NCBI GenBank assembly: GCA_030180135.1
Contig: CM058236.1
Span: 4,588,001-4,652,000 of the forward strand
Length of the DNA stretch: 64,000 nucleotides
Direction of reading: 5' to 3'
DNA from: Orychophragmus violaceus
Taxonomy: Eukaryota > Streptophyta > Magnoliopsida > Brassicales > Brassicaceae
A model generated the notes under the pieces. The model was given only the letters and a program-made list of their open reading frames with translations, did no database searches and was not told where the DNA came from. This document shows, in pieces, positions 10,068 to 22,402 of this stretch. The first letter of the stretch is position 1, and each line of letters starts with the position of its first letter. The position numbers were made by a program, and so were the translations under genes.

Positions 10068-11251
10068 TGATATACCATGGATTTTACCAGTTTTAACCAT
10101 GGTATATGCCTTATTTATCGAGTCTTATGTTATGTTTTGGAGTCTTTTTAGTATGTTTACAGGTTTAGACACGTTTGGAGCATAATTGGAGTTATTGGAG
10201 CATTCTGGAGCATTTTGGAGATTTTACCCGAGAGACAGAGTTCACTGCCCATATTTGACGCTTGCAACGATCGGCACACCATTAGCATCGATCGTTGCAT
10301 AGCGTGACCAAGCATTCTCGCGAGCGTTAATGAAGAATGAGGATTAATGCACTAAAGCCCATAAAGCCCAGATATTTACACAGAAGCCCAAAACGTGTTT
10401 TAGCTATTATATAAGGGTTTTTAAGCCATTGTTTAGGCTACGCTTTCATTAAGTCTTATTTTATTTCAGAGAGAGAGTTAGGGGCTGGTCCTGCTCTCGA
10501 GAGAGAGAGGATTTTGAACCCCAGTTCTTTGTTTTATTTTATGATATTTGGTTTTCTATTCAAGATGTTTTCTGTCTCGATGAACATGTCTGAGTAGTTT
10601 ACCTGTTAGGTTGAAGGATTCTCATTAGGGATTTCATGGAACTATAGTTTAAATCAATATGTAGGGATTCATATCTGCTAGTTCTTTGTTTAGGTTGTTC
10701 TTAATGCTTAATCTGAAGTAGCTAATCAGAATTATGATGTTAGGTTGATTGATACAACGAGAGTTGGTTAATTAGCTAGAAAGAACCTAGATGAGCAATT
10801 TGATCTACTCGCAAAGAGATTTGGTTTAGGGGAATTGTGAACATATCAAACCTGATCATTAATGCTAGTTTAATCTGTTAGTAATTGCAAAGAGATTTGG
10901 ATTGCTGCACTTAGACTTAGAGAATTCTCGCAAAGAGATTTGGTGAATTCTATATCCGTGTTTGAGTTCTAGAACAGTTATTGATTAGATCCTGATTGAC
11001 TGATTGCTTGTGTTCCTGATTTCCTGAGAACTTCTGAAACCTAACGCTTCGCTTCCTTGCTCACAACTCGCTGCTATTTACTTTCTGCTTGCTGATTTAC
11101 TGCTTTCCCATATTTCTTTCTCCTAGTTTAATCTCTTCTGTTTTATAATCTATCGTTGACCGGAGTCCCTGTGGATTCGATACCCTAAGTACTACAACTA
11201 CATCACTGTGCACTTGCAGTTAGAATAGGGATTAAAACTTAGAACCTATCA
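10068..11251 (+). repeat. Athila-1 right LTR
   Basis: Same length as the left LTR with about 13-15 substitutions. Ends CCTATCA, then the target duplication TGGTC at 11252-11256. Dyad pair at 10264-10298. Confidence 0.93.
10264..10298. repeat. CGATCG dyad pair, Athila-1 right LTR
   Basis: Same two words and 21-bp interval as in the left LTR. Confidence 0.9.
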
Positions 11252-11256
11252 TGGTC

Positions 11257-12412
11257 GACGTCGATGGCTGGCGTCGGGGAGTATTCTATGTTTACTTATA
11301 TTTGTGTTGCGGTGGCCCTCTCTTGCTGTCGTTTTTTCCTTCTATTTGTTCTGCTCCAATAATGTTTCGGCGGTGAGGCGAAGTCCGGATCCGGCGTTTC
11401 TGCTGAAGGCGCTCGTCTTAGGCTTAGTGTTGGTTGCATCGCAGATCTGGTCTCTGCAGGTTGTGTGGTTGTGGCGTGGTCGTTTATCAGATCTACGAGG
11501 TGGTGTGGGCTCGGCTGTGGGCTTGTGGTGTGGATTCCGTTGTTTCTCCGGTGTTTATTGGCCGTGTTTTTGGTCGCTCCTCTGGTCGGGTCGTGATTTC
11601 CCGTTTCTTTGGCTGCCGATCTGATCTTGGTTAGGAGTGGGGTTTTGTTTTTTGCGGTTTAGGCGGTTTAGTGGTCGGTATATTTGGTTAGTTTAAGGTT
11701 TTATGGTATTGTGTTCTTCTGTGGTTGTGCTTGTGATGTCAGTTTAGCAACGACTGCATTTGACTAGCTCTTGTGCTCCGGCTGATTAGTATTGTAGGTG
11801 TTAGGTTCTCCCTCTTCTAATCGGATTGTCGTTGGTTCGGATTGTGGTTTTGGCTTCTTAGCTTGCAGTTGGTTTGCTCGTTGTGTAGTTTCATTGTGAA
11901 CGCTTTCCAATCAGATTTTTCTCCGATTTTGTCCTGATCTCGGTGTTCTTCGGTTGGTAAGGTTTCAGGTATCTCCAAATCTGTTGAGGGGATCGAGTAG
12001 CGATTCTTTCTTGTCGGGATATGAAGTCTTGGTTATTGGGTCTGTGAGAGTGTCTCGCAGCAACTGTTCAGGAAGTTGATGTTATCGTTTGGTAGGCCGT
12101 GGTAAACTATGATAAATATCGTTCAAGGTCTTCGCAGGTGTATCGAATTGCAATTTTAAGTTGTCACTGCTACATTTGGGATTTTATTCGATTTTATTTA
12201 GATTAGTTGTAGGTTTAGCTGCTTGTTCTTAGGGCTTTTTACTGGGAAATGTATTTTCTTCGGTTTTGTTTTCGAGGATATCTAGTTGTTCCGCATGCTT
12301 AGTTTCCCTGTCATGGGATTAGATTCCGGAGACTGTCTTGTTACCTGCCGGCTTTTGTATTTCACCCTTGTATCTTCTCCCAGTTAATTAATATAACTTA
12401 GACGGGAAAAAC
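11257..12412 (+). mobile_element. Main part of retroposon copy 2 (Sadhu-like), split by Athila-1
   Basis: Non-coding, G/T-rich. The stretch ATATGAAGTCTTG...GGTCTGTGAGAG...TATCGTTTGGTAGGCCGTGG and onwards (about 12015-12350) is a diverged copy of 5440-5800 in copy 1. It ends near GACGGGAAAAACAC. ACACTATAAT here (about 12408-12417) resembles ACACCATAAT at 5887-5896, a possible decayed target duplication. Short open frames are incidental. Confidence 0.55.
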
Positions 12413-12444
12413 ACTATAATAAATCTATATAAAATATGTACTCT

Positions 12445-14140
12445 TAGCTGAACCGATTTATTCAGTGACACATTTTCTTGTTCCAAAAACAATATGTGAT
12501 GAGGTAAATAGCTTATTATCAGAATTCTGTTGGGTAAAAATAATGGTAAGACGAAGATTCCGTGAATATATGGAAAATAATGACACCACCAAAACAGAAG
12601 GCGGATTGGGTTTAGAAACCTACAAAAGTTTAGTTAGGATTTGTTAGCTAAACAAACTTGGAAAGTATTACAGAATCCAGATATTTATTAGCTAACATTT
12701 ACACAAGGCGTTATTATAAGGATTTTTTAAAATCAAAGTGTGGAGAAAATCCATCAAATGGATGGAGATCTATAAAAAAGGAAAAGACTGCTACTTAAAG
12801 CTTTACGAATTCAAATTGAGGATGTTCAGACTACAAAAATGTGGGAGGATAATTGGATCCAGACTTTACCACCATAGAAACTCATAGGTATGCCTCATGA
12901 TCATCTTTATATGGCCAAGGATTCATGGATTCAAGGTCAAAGAAAATGGAATGAGGAACTAATTGAATCTTCTCAGCAGCAGGGACTTCGATCATACTCA
13001 AAACCGTGACGTCAAATCATGCTACAACTGATAAATGGATTTGGCCTTATACTAAAAATATTTAGTACTCTGTAAAATCAAGCTATTGGGTGGCTATTCA
13101 TACATTAGAAGGAGAGGAAGAGATTCACCACCAACAGGTAACATTGACATGATAAAAACACATATGTAAGTTAGACATAGCCCATAAATTAAACATTTCG
13201 TGTGGTGGGTTATCTCAGGTGCATTACCATCGTCGAAGGGTTTAAGACCGTGAACTATTAATGTTGATCCAATCTGTCATAGATGTTGTTTGGAAGAGGA
13301 GACCATTAATCATATCTTATTTTTTTTATCCATATTCATAGGCTGTTTGGAGAGGTTGTGGAATCCTTCTATTCGACAATCCAACAACTTCTCTTGAAAG
13401 AAATTTCAACCTCGTGATGATTCATTATAACAAAAAAAAAAAATCTCACAAGATTGGTAAGATTATTACCATATTGGGTATATGGAAGTCGAGAAATGAA
13501 TATTTTTTCAATAAATGTAATGTTCATCTATGAAGGATGCAGAATGAGGTAATGATGGGACGTTTGAATGGATTCAATATATCTAATGTTGAAGATTTAA
13601 ACAAAGGAAGGCATGTTATAATGCATATAAGTTCAGAGTGGGAACCTTCTCCACAACGTTGGTTGAAATGTAACTTTGATTCAAGTTTCAGAAGTGACTT
13701 TGGAATCATTGGTATTGGATGGATAGTTAGTGATTATATGGGAAAGCGCATAGTTTCAGAATCTACTCAATTATCAGGGGTTACATCTTCGCTGCAAGCA
13801 GAAGCTATAAGATTATTACATGTATTGCAGTCTGCAAGTAATCTGGACAAGAGGTTTGCGCCATCTTTGGTTTGAAGGAAAAAATCTGAACTTGTTAATG
13901 TCATTAACAAGTCTGAGGAATGTGATGATATTGGGAACATACTCATAGATATCCGACATTGGATGATGGCTCTACCAGAATTTTCCTTAGGACATGTAAA
14001 TTGTGTGAAAAACCAAGCAACATATCATTTAGCAAAACTCACTTTCTCAAATTCTTCTGTGTTTTCAATTTTTAGTTCTCCGCTTCCTTCAGTTATTAAA
14101 TATTTATATAAACCTTTTATTAATGGTTAATAATATTAGG
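12445..14140 (+). pseudogene. L1-type LINE 3' portion: RT C-terminus, zf-RVT, RNase H (broken)
   Basis: Fragments in several frames follow the plant L1 order. The RT tail is FLVPKTICDEVNSLLSEFCW...EGGLGLETYKSL (12465-12640). The zinc-binding zf-RVT region is HFVWWVISGALPSSKGL...DPICHRCCLEEETINHILF (about 13195-13325). The RNase H domain is WLKCNFDSSFRS...GIGWIVSDYMGKR (13660-13875), continuing in a shifted frame to about 14128. Several frameshifts and stops make it dead. The endonuclease and the RT catalytic core are absent. A distinct copy from the minus-strand LINE beyond it; the two lie tail to tail. Confidence 0.75.
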
Positions 14141-14811
14141 TGTTAAAAAAACAAATCTATATAATACTTATGATGAAATTATTTAATTTTCTCCGTTTGA
14201 TTCGCTTTAAAAATATATATATATATATCATACATTTAAAATCATTGATTTTAAAGTTCAAATAATATCATAATTTATATCCGCTGAAAAATAAAAAACT
14301 TAGATTTTATAATGTTTGTTACTTATAATTTATGCTTTCATATATTAAAAATTAACTTTAATTAAAAATATTAGATATAATTATTAAAATACTATACAGA
14401 TATTTAGTTTTACAATTTTTATTAACTATTTGTATTTTATATTATTATTATCTATTTGGTAAAATAATTTTTGGTTATAATTGATATATATCAACTTATG
14501 TAGATGTAAAGCCATAAATTAAGAGTTTTGCCAACTGTTGATCTCCCATACATATTAATTTCATCTCACAAATTTATAAACTAGCTAAAACAAGAACGAC
14601 GACTAGCATATTATACCTTCTAAAGAGATATTGATAGGCGATGGAAACTGTGTAGATCTATCATTGTATTAATCCATCGAGCATGATCACCCTAATAACA
14701 TTTTTGAGGAAATGTTAGCCGAACCAAACCGATGCATCACACTCTGTAATGGAAAGATAATAAGTTATTTACTTATCCACCCTGTAATACAATGACTTCA
14801 AAGACTATATA
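14141..14811. other. AT-rich spacer, no gene seen
   Basis: Very AT-rich, with an (AT)n run at about 14212-14228. No family resemblance found. Confidence 0.5.
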
Positions 14812-15060
14812 TATTTTTGATTAATATGGGAGTATCCCGAACCTATGGAGGTTTTTACAGTACTAATCCTCAAGGGGACGTGTATCCTATGGATAAACTC
14901 TCTTTCCGGATATTCAAATGGGCCGAAAATAAGGACATATATCCATGTACGTGTCCAACAAAATGTGTCTTAGTTTCGAATAGCAGATGAATCGAACTTG
15001 AAACATGTTGTCATCTCATATTTGTCTCCTTACCAATTGACCACAAGACCTTGGACATCT
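14812..15060 (-). mobile_element. Probable tRNA-derived SINE
   Basis: On the minus strand the first ~70 bp resemble a tRNA-like head. An A-box-like TGGTCAATTGGTAAGGA (about 15032-15048) is followed, ~35 nt on, by a B-box-like AAGTTCGATTC (about 14991-15001). A tRNA-unrelated body follows, ending near an A/T-rich tail around 14815. Short TATATAT-type repeats at both ends could be target duplications but are too simple to be convincing. Confidence 0.45.
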
Positions 15061-15237
15061 TATATATGTTGCATATACTTATTTTATCATCTTTTATGTT
15101 GACTTCTCAAACTATATGAAATACCAGGTGGAAAATACAAATGATTATCATTATGCATGCATAATTCTATTTTCAATTTCTTATATACCAATTTCCGAAT
15201 ATGGGTACTTTAATTTTTTCGATGAAATAAGAATTTA

Positions 15238-17504
15238 TCAATGGTTAGAAATGTTTACAGTATCTTTGGTTGAAACCACAACAAGCCAATTTGGAATAAA
15301 AGAAAAGTCAATAGAAGTAAAGTTTTCATGACTAGACATTGAAGCTATCATATCTGCCAGAGTATTGAATTGGCGTCGAGTAAATTGGAAGGAATAAGAA
15401 TGTAGGTGAGAAACGATCTCCAGAATATTAGAGAAGATGTCTTGTATGGACCAATCAAATGATGAATCTTTGAGTTGATGTAGTAGAGACTGGCAGTCAC
15501 CTTCAAATATAATGTCAATGTATCCCATAAGATGAGAATTCTCTACAGCAGCGAGAAGAGTATGTGTTTCCGCTTGTAAAGCAGATTGTAGTTGTCCGAA
15601 CTGACATGCTCCCCAAGAAACAATACTACCAGAATGATCTCGAAATAACCAACCTCACGTGACATACTGGGTAGTGGGGTTGAAGCTTGCATCAAAATTA
15701 CATATCAAAATCTGTAATGGCGGAGGAGACCAAGATTGTTGTTGTAGAGTATCTTGGTGTGCATTATCTGTAACTGGATTGTAAGTGTTTGCAGAATATT
15801 CCAACCATTCCCTAACTTCCGAGTAGCAATATCCAATCTCTGAAAAAAGATCAATCGGTTTATTCATGAAGATGAAGCTATTTCTTGATTTCCAGATTCG
15901 TCAAAGGATCTAGTACGGCATGATTTTGTGAGCAGGGGATAAAGTTGAGTTCGATTGTCTGTCCAAAATATATCCAATATTCTCCTCCAAATCAAGAGAT
16001 GGATAGAGAAGGGATTGAAGGGAAGGTAGATGCGACAGAGACCAAAAAAACGAGGATGAGAGACAAAAGAAAAAGAGATGATTGATAGATTCTTCTTCTA
16101 ATCCAAAACGTCGACATACCGGTTTCTGTAAAATTCCACGAGATTGGAGGCAAGTACATGTTGCTAGAGCTTTGGAAAATATTCTTCGTAAGAAATGTTT
16201 GAGTTTGGGTTCTATTGGAAGCCCCTAAATCTTTTTCTTAAGTTCAATATTTCCATGAGGATCTTGAGTACCTGCTGTATTCGGATCCAGAGACCATGCC
16301 AAATGATAGCCTGAACGAACTGAGTACGTTCCATGTTTAGTATAGGCCCAGTACAGAGTATCTTGAATTTTCGTTCTAGAGAGGTAGATCATTTTAATGA
16401 GTGCCCGATCATCTTCATGAATGTATTGTTGAAGGGGATCATCATTCCAATATCGTTGACCGTTAAGAGTAGAGATGAGGTATGGTATCTAAATATCAGA
16501 CTGTTGAAGTAAAAGGTCGCTTGGAAAATCCGGACGAGGTGGAAGAGTAGGTAGCCAATTGTCTTTGAAAACTTGGATAGAGGATCCATCACCAATGGTA
16601 TGTCGGATTCCTTTCTTTAGTAGTTCCAAACCAACTAAAATGGATCGTCATCCATAAGACTGCAACCTCTGAGATTTAGCTTCTAAAACCAAGGTAGTAG
16701 GAAATACTTGGCCTTAAAAGAGCCTGGCAAATAAAGTATTTGGGTGGGTAAGCAATCTCCAGGCTTGTTTGGCGAGCAATGAATCATTGAACTTTGGAAA
16801 ATCTCTAAAACCTATCCCTCCTTGATCTTTAGGAAGTTATTATTTATCCCAAGCTACCCAATAAATTCCTTTTGAAGAAGAACTCTTTTCTCACCAAAAT
16901 CGACGAAGTTCAGAAGTGATATCATCTATTACTTGAGCCGGTAGTTTGAAACAGGACATTGAAAATACATGCATGGCGATAACAACGGATTTCATCATGA
17001 CCTCCTTAATAGCTGCTGAAAGAAATTTACCGGTCCACGATGAGGTGCGGCGAGTAAATCGTTCTTGGATTGACTGAAACACTTCAACTTTCTTTCTTTC
17101 AAATTTTTCAGGTAAGCCAAGGTATTTACCCCCTCCTCCCTATTTTTGAATCTCCAAAATATCTTTGAGAAGTTGATGTTTGGAGCCATGAACTAAATAT
17201 CCAAAAGTGATAGTAGATTTTGAGATATTGATTTTCTGACCTGAACACTTTTCATACAAGTCAAACGTTTGTTTCAATGCTCCATTTCTTGTGTTAGCCT
17301 AAATGAAAAAGAGAGAGTCATCGGCAAAGAGGAGATGACTAATACTAGGCACATCATTGCCAATTTAAATCCCTTGAATCTTGTTGTTAGATCATTGAGT
17401 ATGGAGAAGATGACTTAGAATATCAGCACATAAGATGAACATATATGGGGAGAGAGGATCACCCGGTCGAAGTCCTCATTGGGGAATGGTAAAGCCATGG
17501 GGTG
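15238..17504 (-). pseudogene. L1-type LINE, 3' half (RT palm to RNase H), interrupted at 17504
   Basis: Read on the minus strand from 17504: SPHGFTIPQ-GLRPGDPLSPYMFILCADILSHLL (RT), LLFADDSLFF (the catalytic DD), the thumb segment ERFTRRTSSWTGKFLSAAIKEVMMKSV...IPMSCFKLP type (16891-17082), zf-RVT remnants, and an RNase H domain ending GYIDIIFEGDCQSLLHQL...FQFTRRQFNTLADMIA (15528-15238). Multiple stops and shifts. The other half resumes at 44925 after the nested insertions, with GGGTG duplicated at the break (17500-17504 and 44920-44924). Dead. Confidence 0.85.
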
Positions 17505-20250
17505 TGTAACGTCCCTTTCCCGCTGACCGTCGAGCTGACCGTCAAGCTGACTGGTCAACAATCAAACAAGAACATGACCGATCGAACCCGAGCAAGTTAA
17601 ACGAGAAAGTTCGTCACAAAATTAAACAGAGACAATCTGGTTTGAGACAAAGGCTCGCACCAAACCGTCATTGATCCTGTGTACCTCGCTTCCACAATAC
17701 AAAGCTTTTCAACCTGTATTGCTTCCACGAGTTGTGTCGGTTAGGGCTAAACCAATATAACAGGGAAGTGATTTCATTTCTCAGTAAGTTAGAGTTTTAC
17801 AAACAATTTGCCTATTTAATTCTTTTTACAAAAAATCAAAGAATAAACAGGCCCAAATAATCCGAACCGAAATACAACAACCAAAACATCGAGTCAAAAA
17901 TATCTGGCCTGCAAGTAATCCTGAAACTACACCGAGGACCTCCCACGCCCGTCGCTCCTAAACCTGAAAAACACAAAAGAGTCTAATGAGCGATCTAAGA
18001 TCACCCAGCGAGTCGACTCCCACTAACGGCTTCTAATATAACCTACAGCTACTACTCCCACCCCAAAACCCAAAATAACAATCATAGAGAAGAAATAGTT
18101 TATCACGTGCCACCGTGACATGATAAACCCACAACACACAAGCATTCTCTATCAAAAGGAAGGATTACGGAAATCGAAGTCACTATGGCACATGTCCTTG
18201 ATTAGACTCGATCTATCTATCGTGAAACCAAACTTAACACCCTTGGGCCCACTATGCGAACTCGGTAACTTCCACGGGAATACTTAGCTACCGACATGGT
18301 AACTAAAACTACCCACGACTCCTAGACGTAAACATGAAGTCCGACGACCTAGGACACTGTTCTCAGTCCATCGATACACCGCGACTCGGGCTACCCCACG
18401 GTAACCTAAGTTTCAATGCAGTCCGGCCCTAGGACATGAACCCGTATTCTCCAGACCACATACCTACCGGCTTCACTCAGTAGATTCACACCATCACTAG
18501 ATTCACCACGTGAACCGGTCAGGCAACTACCCGAGAATCCAATCGGGTCAGAAGTATCGGAACGCTTTCAAACCTAGAATTGCAGGATCTAACGCACCCT
18601 AGAGTCTTAGTGCAGTAAAGTAAACACACAGAATCACTGGGACTCTAACACAGAACAGAAAACCGACAAGGTCAACATAAAGATAAACACAACTCCGATT
18701 TATCCCGGAAGTCCAATTCCATCACCACCATCACTAACCCTACTCGGTGATATACCAAATTGGTAACAACAAACTTACCCGGTCCCATAAGCGAGGTAAG
18801 TAACACACAAACTGACTACCCGGCCCAACACTAGAGTAATCTAAAACACAAGCCTGCACACAAACACACAACATCAAAACATTCACACGTAATCAATCAA
18901 TTAAGCAAGCCTTTTAATTCATTAACATCTTTTAATCTCGTTTAATCCGCCACTTTGGGATTAACGGATTGCTAACCCCGTAGACGGCTCACTATTCATT
19001 AACCTTTTTAATTCTCTTCCCTAGATTTCTTTTAAGAAACTCCTCGATCTGTCGGTTTAGAATTAGTAAACTTACTAATCCCCCGACATCTCATGGTTAT
19101 CAACTTTTATTCATTAATCCCATCAACCGACTAAGTACACTAAATCGACTCCATTCTCATATTCTATAAGGTTTGTTATGTGTTTTAATCCACATTTTAG
19201 TATAGTCTTAATTCCCGTATATAGATTCATTTAGTATCGTTCTTAATATAATATATATGAATATAGTTCCTACACATGCCAGTATAATATGAATGCAACA
19301 ATCAACGTGCAAATAACAAACGAACAAATAATCAATAATCAAGACCATATATCTAGCATGCATTTAATTAAACCTAACCAATTATTTATCAAGCCGATAT
19401 TCATCATTAACCAATCAATCAGTTAACGGGCATGTATTCCTAAACTACGGTTTAAGGGTTTCCAGTCTACATTAACGAACTAACTACAATGCAATTAGCC
19501 GACTCATAATGATAATGTAGACAAATGAACGGATGTGATGGATGTGAATCCCGAGACCGAGAGACAGAACCCCGAACATTCCCAAACACTCCTGAACCGA
19601 GTCACACGAACAATCCGAAGCTAACCGAATCAGAAACCGGCCGTTGATCAAGCGTTGAACGGCTTGATCACGGAGTTGACCGGCGGTGACCAGAGGGTTG
19701 ACCGGCGTTAACTTGAACGTTGACCGAAGGCATTAACCGGCTGATCGTTGAATTTATTGAACCAGTTGACCCAATCCTTGAACCGAATCTAACCAACCCA
19801 ATAAAACCGTTTTAGCTAAACCAGACCAAATCAAACCGTTGACCGGTTGAACCGGTTTAACGAAATGGTTAACCTGGTTTAACTAAATCACTCCAATGCT
19901 GAACCAAAACCAAACAACACCAATTCAATAGCCAAAACACCTTAGAACCAAACCGGCTGAGCAAAAGAGGCGGAGGAGACTTTTCTGACGACCTTCTACG
20001 GCGTTGACCGCGATGGCTCCTGCGTTGACCGGCGATTCTTGGAGCTTTCCGGTAGCTGAGGAGGAGCTCCGGTGACTGAAGGTGATCCCTAGGGAGAGAT
20101 GAAGCTTCTGAGAGGAGAGGAGAATCTTTAACCGGCTGAAAAAGAGGAGAGGGGTGGAGGAACTTTGCCGGCAGCGGTTTCCGCCGAGATTCCGGTAAAA
20201 CTCCAGCAGCGGTGAGGCGACTAAACGACGGTGATTGATGAGGATATTAT
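17505..20250 (+). mobile_element. Large solo LTR, left part (continues at 44091-44919)
   Basis: Begins TGTAACGTCCC. The same unit ends GGGTATTACA at 44919, with the 5-bp duplication GGGTG outside both ends. Removing the Copia insertion leaves about 3.6 kb with no coding capacity and no internal primer site, best read as a solo LTR of a large Ty3-type element. The segment CCTGAAAAACAC...GAGTCTAATGAGCG (about 17962-17995) is reminiscent of Del/Tekay-type LTRs, but lineage is not assigned. Seven TTGACC words lie at 19676-20030. The minus-strand frame at 19925-20275 is probably chance. Confidence 0.75.
19676..20030 (+). promoter_or_regulatory. Cluster of W-box-like TTGACC words
   Basis: TTGACC at 19676, 19698, 19720, 19766, 19839, 20004 and 20025, several as GTTGACCGG. 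TTGAC[C/T] is the WRKY factor site, so this LTR may have been stress-responsive. The words could also simply reflect a GTTGACCGG-rich repeat. Confidence 0.5.
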
Positions 20251-20971
20251 TGTTGGGATTATGTCCTGAAATCACATTATACTTACTCTAGAGATTTTTG
20301 TATTGTCGAGATCGGACAATTCATGTGATACTAGGTAGTCATAATGTTTTGCTAGAAACCGCTTATGACAAATGAGTTGTAACTCATTTCTGGTATCGTG
20401 TGAACCTACAGGGTCACACACCTAAGCAAGTTGGATACACTTGGTATGGGATTGATCATTGGAATATGATCCGATCAATGTGTATTGGATACACATTGAT
20501 ATCGTGTTTTAAGAGATGTGTCGATCGATGCCCTTGGTGCATCGATCGATACAAGATGTGTGTCGATCGACACCAATAGGTGTGTCGGTCGACACGAGGG
20601 CGAAACCGAAACTGATGTTTCAGTTTACCTCGAGGTCAATATATAAACGAGTTTTATATTTCGACCTAGGTAAGCGTGCCGTCGCAGACAGTTTTTTTTT
20701 TGACAGAAAAACTGATCCTCTTTCTCCAGAAAACATAGAAATCCCAAGAGATCCAATTCCCGGCGCTAGCATCCCGGCGGAGTGTGCGTGTGGACTACGA
20801 TAGAGGCGAGGCATCTGAATCGCTCCTGATCTTGTCTTACCTGATTCATCTTCCGCTGCCAGAACAAGGTAAACGCGAGATCCATGATTCAATTAACTAG
20901 ACCCTAGATCCTAGGCTTCGGGAACATGTCAGCAATTCTGAATTTGGTAGAATTGGCTCCAAGTTCCAACA
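20251..20971 (+). repeat. Copia-2 left LTR
   Basis: TATA box TATATAAA at about 20640-20647. Four CGATCG words in a phased row end 44 bp upstream of it. Confidence 0.92.
20518..20595. repeat. Four-word phased CGATCG array, Copia-2 left LTR
   Basis: Words start at 20518, 20539, 20560 and 20582 (intervals 21, 21, 22): GTGTCGATCGATGC, GCATCGATCGATAC, GTGTCGATCGACAC, GTGTCGGTCGACAC. Confidence 0.9.
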
Positions 20972-20972
20972 G

Positions 20973-20985
20973 TGGTATCAGAGCC
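20973..20985 (+). promoter_or_regulatory. Primer binding site, initiator Met-tRNA (Copia-2)
   Basis: TGGTATCAGAGCC, one base after the LTR, as is standard for Ty1/copia elements. Confidence 0.85.
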
Positions 20986-21110
20986 TTAGGGTTTTTCCAT
21001 TGAATCAACCTGTTTAATTGAATTTGATGATTTAGATTCGCAAACTAGGTTGTTTGATTAAGAACAGGTGAGATCGATCTGATCGAAAAACGATTCTGTG
21101 TTTTCGCACA

Positions 21111-21275
21111 GTGTCGATCGACACAGAGATGTGAATTCGACAGAATCGGCGGCTAGGGTTTTTCGCGAAGAAAAATCAGAAAAACTGTTGTGTCGATCGA
21201 CACAGGTTAAGTGTCGATCGACACAGAACAGATTCGGTCAAGTGTCGATCGACACAGGTTAGTGTCGGTCGACAC
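21111..21275. repeat. CGATCG words in Copia-2 leader (one single, two pairs)
   Basis: Single GTGTCGATCGACAC at 21111; pairs 21190/21211 (21 bp) and 21242/21262 (20 bp). Confidence 0.9.
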
Positions 21276-21604
21276 AGACCTAGCGAATGGTTAATCGGTT
21301 CAATTGGATTGGACCGATTATCATGCTTGGTTAAGTCCGAATAGATCGGTTTAAATTGGATGAATTGGTTCAATTGGATTGAACTGATTGTCTCAATTAG
21401 CATGAACCGATGGGTTAAATCAGTTTCAATTCGCGATCAGTTAAAACTGGCTAAAACGGTTTAAATTGGATGAATTGATTCAAGTGGATTGAACCGGTTA
21501 TCGTAATTAGTATAAACCGATTTGAATGGTTAAGATCAGTTTGATCTGATAAGTCGGTTCAATTAAATTGGACCGATTATCAAAACTGTATTCGGTTTAG
21601 GTCT

Positions 21605-21741
21605 ATGTCGACCGTCACACGTGGGTTGTGTCGATCGACATGACCGGTTCAATGAACCGGATTAATTGGATTAACCGGTTATTGAAGTCCGGTTTTGTTT
21701 GGTAGTATCGATCGACATACATAGTCTGTGTCGATCGACAC
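21605..21741. repeat. Two wider-spaced CGATCG pairs, Copia-2 leader
   Basis: Pairs 21605/21628 and 21705/21728, each 23 bp apart, with degenerate first words. Confidence 0.8.
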
Positions 21742-22402
21742 AGAACTCGAAATTCTGGTTATTGAACCTTGAGTTAGAAACCAAACTAGACTTAAACCTT
21801 GATCAAAGCTTAGCTTCAATATGGTCGACTGTCAAGACTCATTTCGTTGTGTGATGGTCTAGCCAAGAGCTTGGTGTCCACAATTACGTGAGTAAGGCAG
21901 GTAATTATGTTGATGAACTTGCAGTGCTTGACATCAACAATTACATGACCTAAGAGATTGATATGCTAAACTTTCAGAGTTTAGTTTCTTCAACTAAATA
22001 TCAAGTAACCTTGATGTCTTGTCCAAATCTTGTCTACTGTCAAGACTTGTGTCGTTTGTTGGATAGCCTTGGAGTCCTTGGTATCCACATCTACATGAGT
22101 AAGGCAGGTGATCATTGATAGACTTGCAGTGCGACTGTCAATGATCACAAGACTAAAGAGATTGGTTTACTTGACTGGGCCATCAGAAGTTATGGGCCCA
22201 GAGACGTCAGAGTAGATGAGACATGGATTGTCTTATCTGCGACCAAGAGTTGTACTGGGTACAATTAGCAATGATTTGCTTACCTAGATAACTAAATTTT
22301 GGGTGATGACGAGTCGTCCACTCAGATTTTGGTGAAGTATGGGTCTTGGATCATTACATTCATTGAGGAAACATTGTTTGAATATACTGCGAGTTTTCTT
22401 AT

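Larger units (their letters stand above)
6002..11251 (+). mobile_element. Complete non-autonomous Athila-like LTR retrotransposon (Athila-1)
   Basis: LTRs of 1184 bp each (6002-7185, 10068-11251) start TGATATACC and end CCTATCA. They are flanked by the 5-bp duplication TGGTC. A tRNA-Asp primer binding site follows the left LTR, and the polypurine tract AAGTGTGGGGGAG precedes the right one. The interior encodes only a shortened gag-like protein. There is no protease, reverse transcriptase, RNase H or integrase, so movement would need enzymes in trans. The LTRs differ at roughly 13-15 positions by eye (~1.2%), implying a fairly recent insertion. Confidence 0.93.
20986..22402 (+). other. Copia-2 untranslated leader
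   Basis: About 1.4 kb between primer site and gag. Rich in AATTGGATTGAACCGATT-like repeats (21290-21700) and CGATCG dyad pairs. Two direct-repeat blocks of about 220 bp (near 21820 and 22030) share GTCAAGACT...TGAGTAAGGCAGGT...ACTTGCAGTGC. Confidence 0.6.

Noticed and set aside
11304..11624. 106-codon plus-strand frame
   Set aside because: Inside non-coding retroposon copy 2; Trp/Leu/Gly-rich, no homologous frame in copy 1.
14990..15050. A functional tRNA gene
   Set aside because: A- and B-box-like words are present but no cloverleaf or acceptor stem can be formed; a SINE head is a better reading.
19925..20275. 116-codon minus-strand frame as a host gene exon
   Set aside because: It crosses the boundary between the solo LTR and the Copia-2 LTR, so it is an artefact of the insertion.
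20518..20595. Regularly spaced short repeats resembling a CRISPR array
   Set aside because: Eukaryotic LTR context, 7-nt spacers and palindromic 14-bp words; not a CRISPR.
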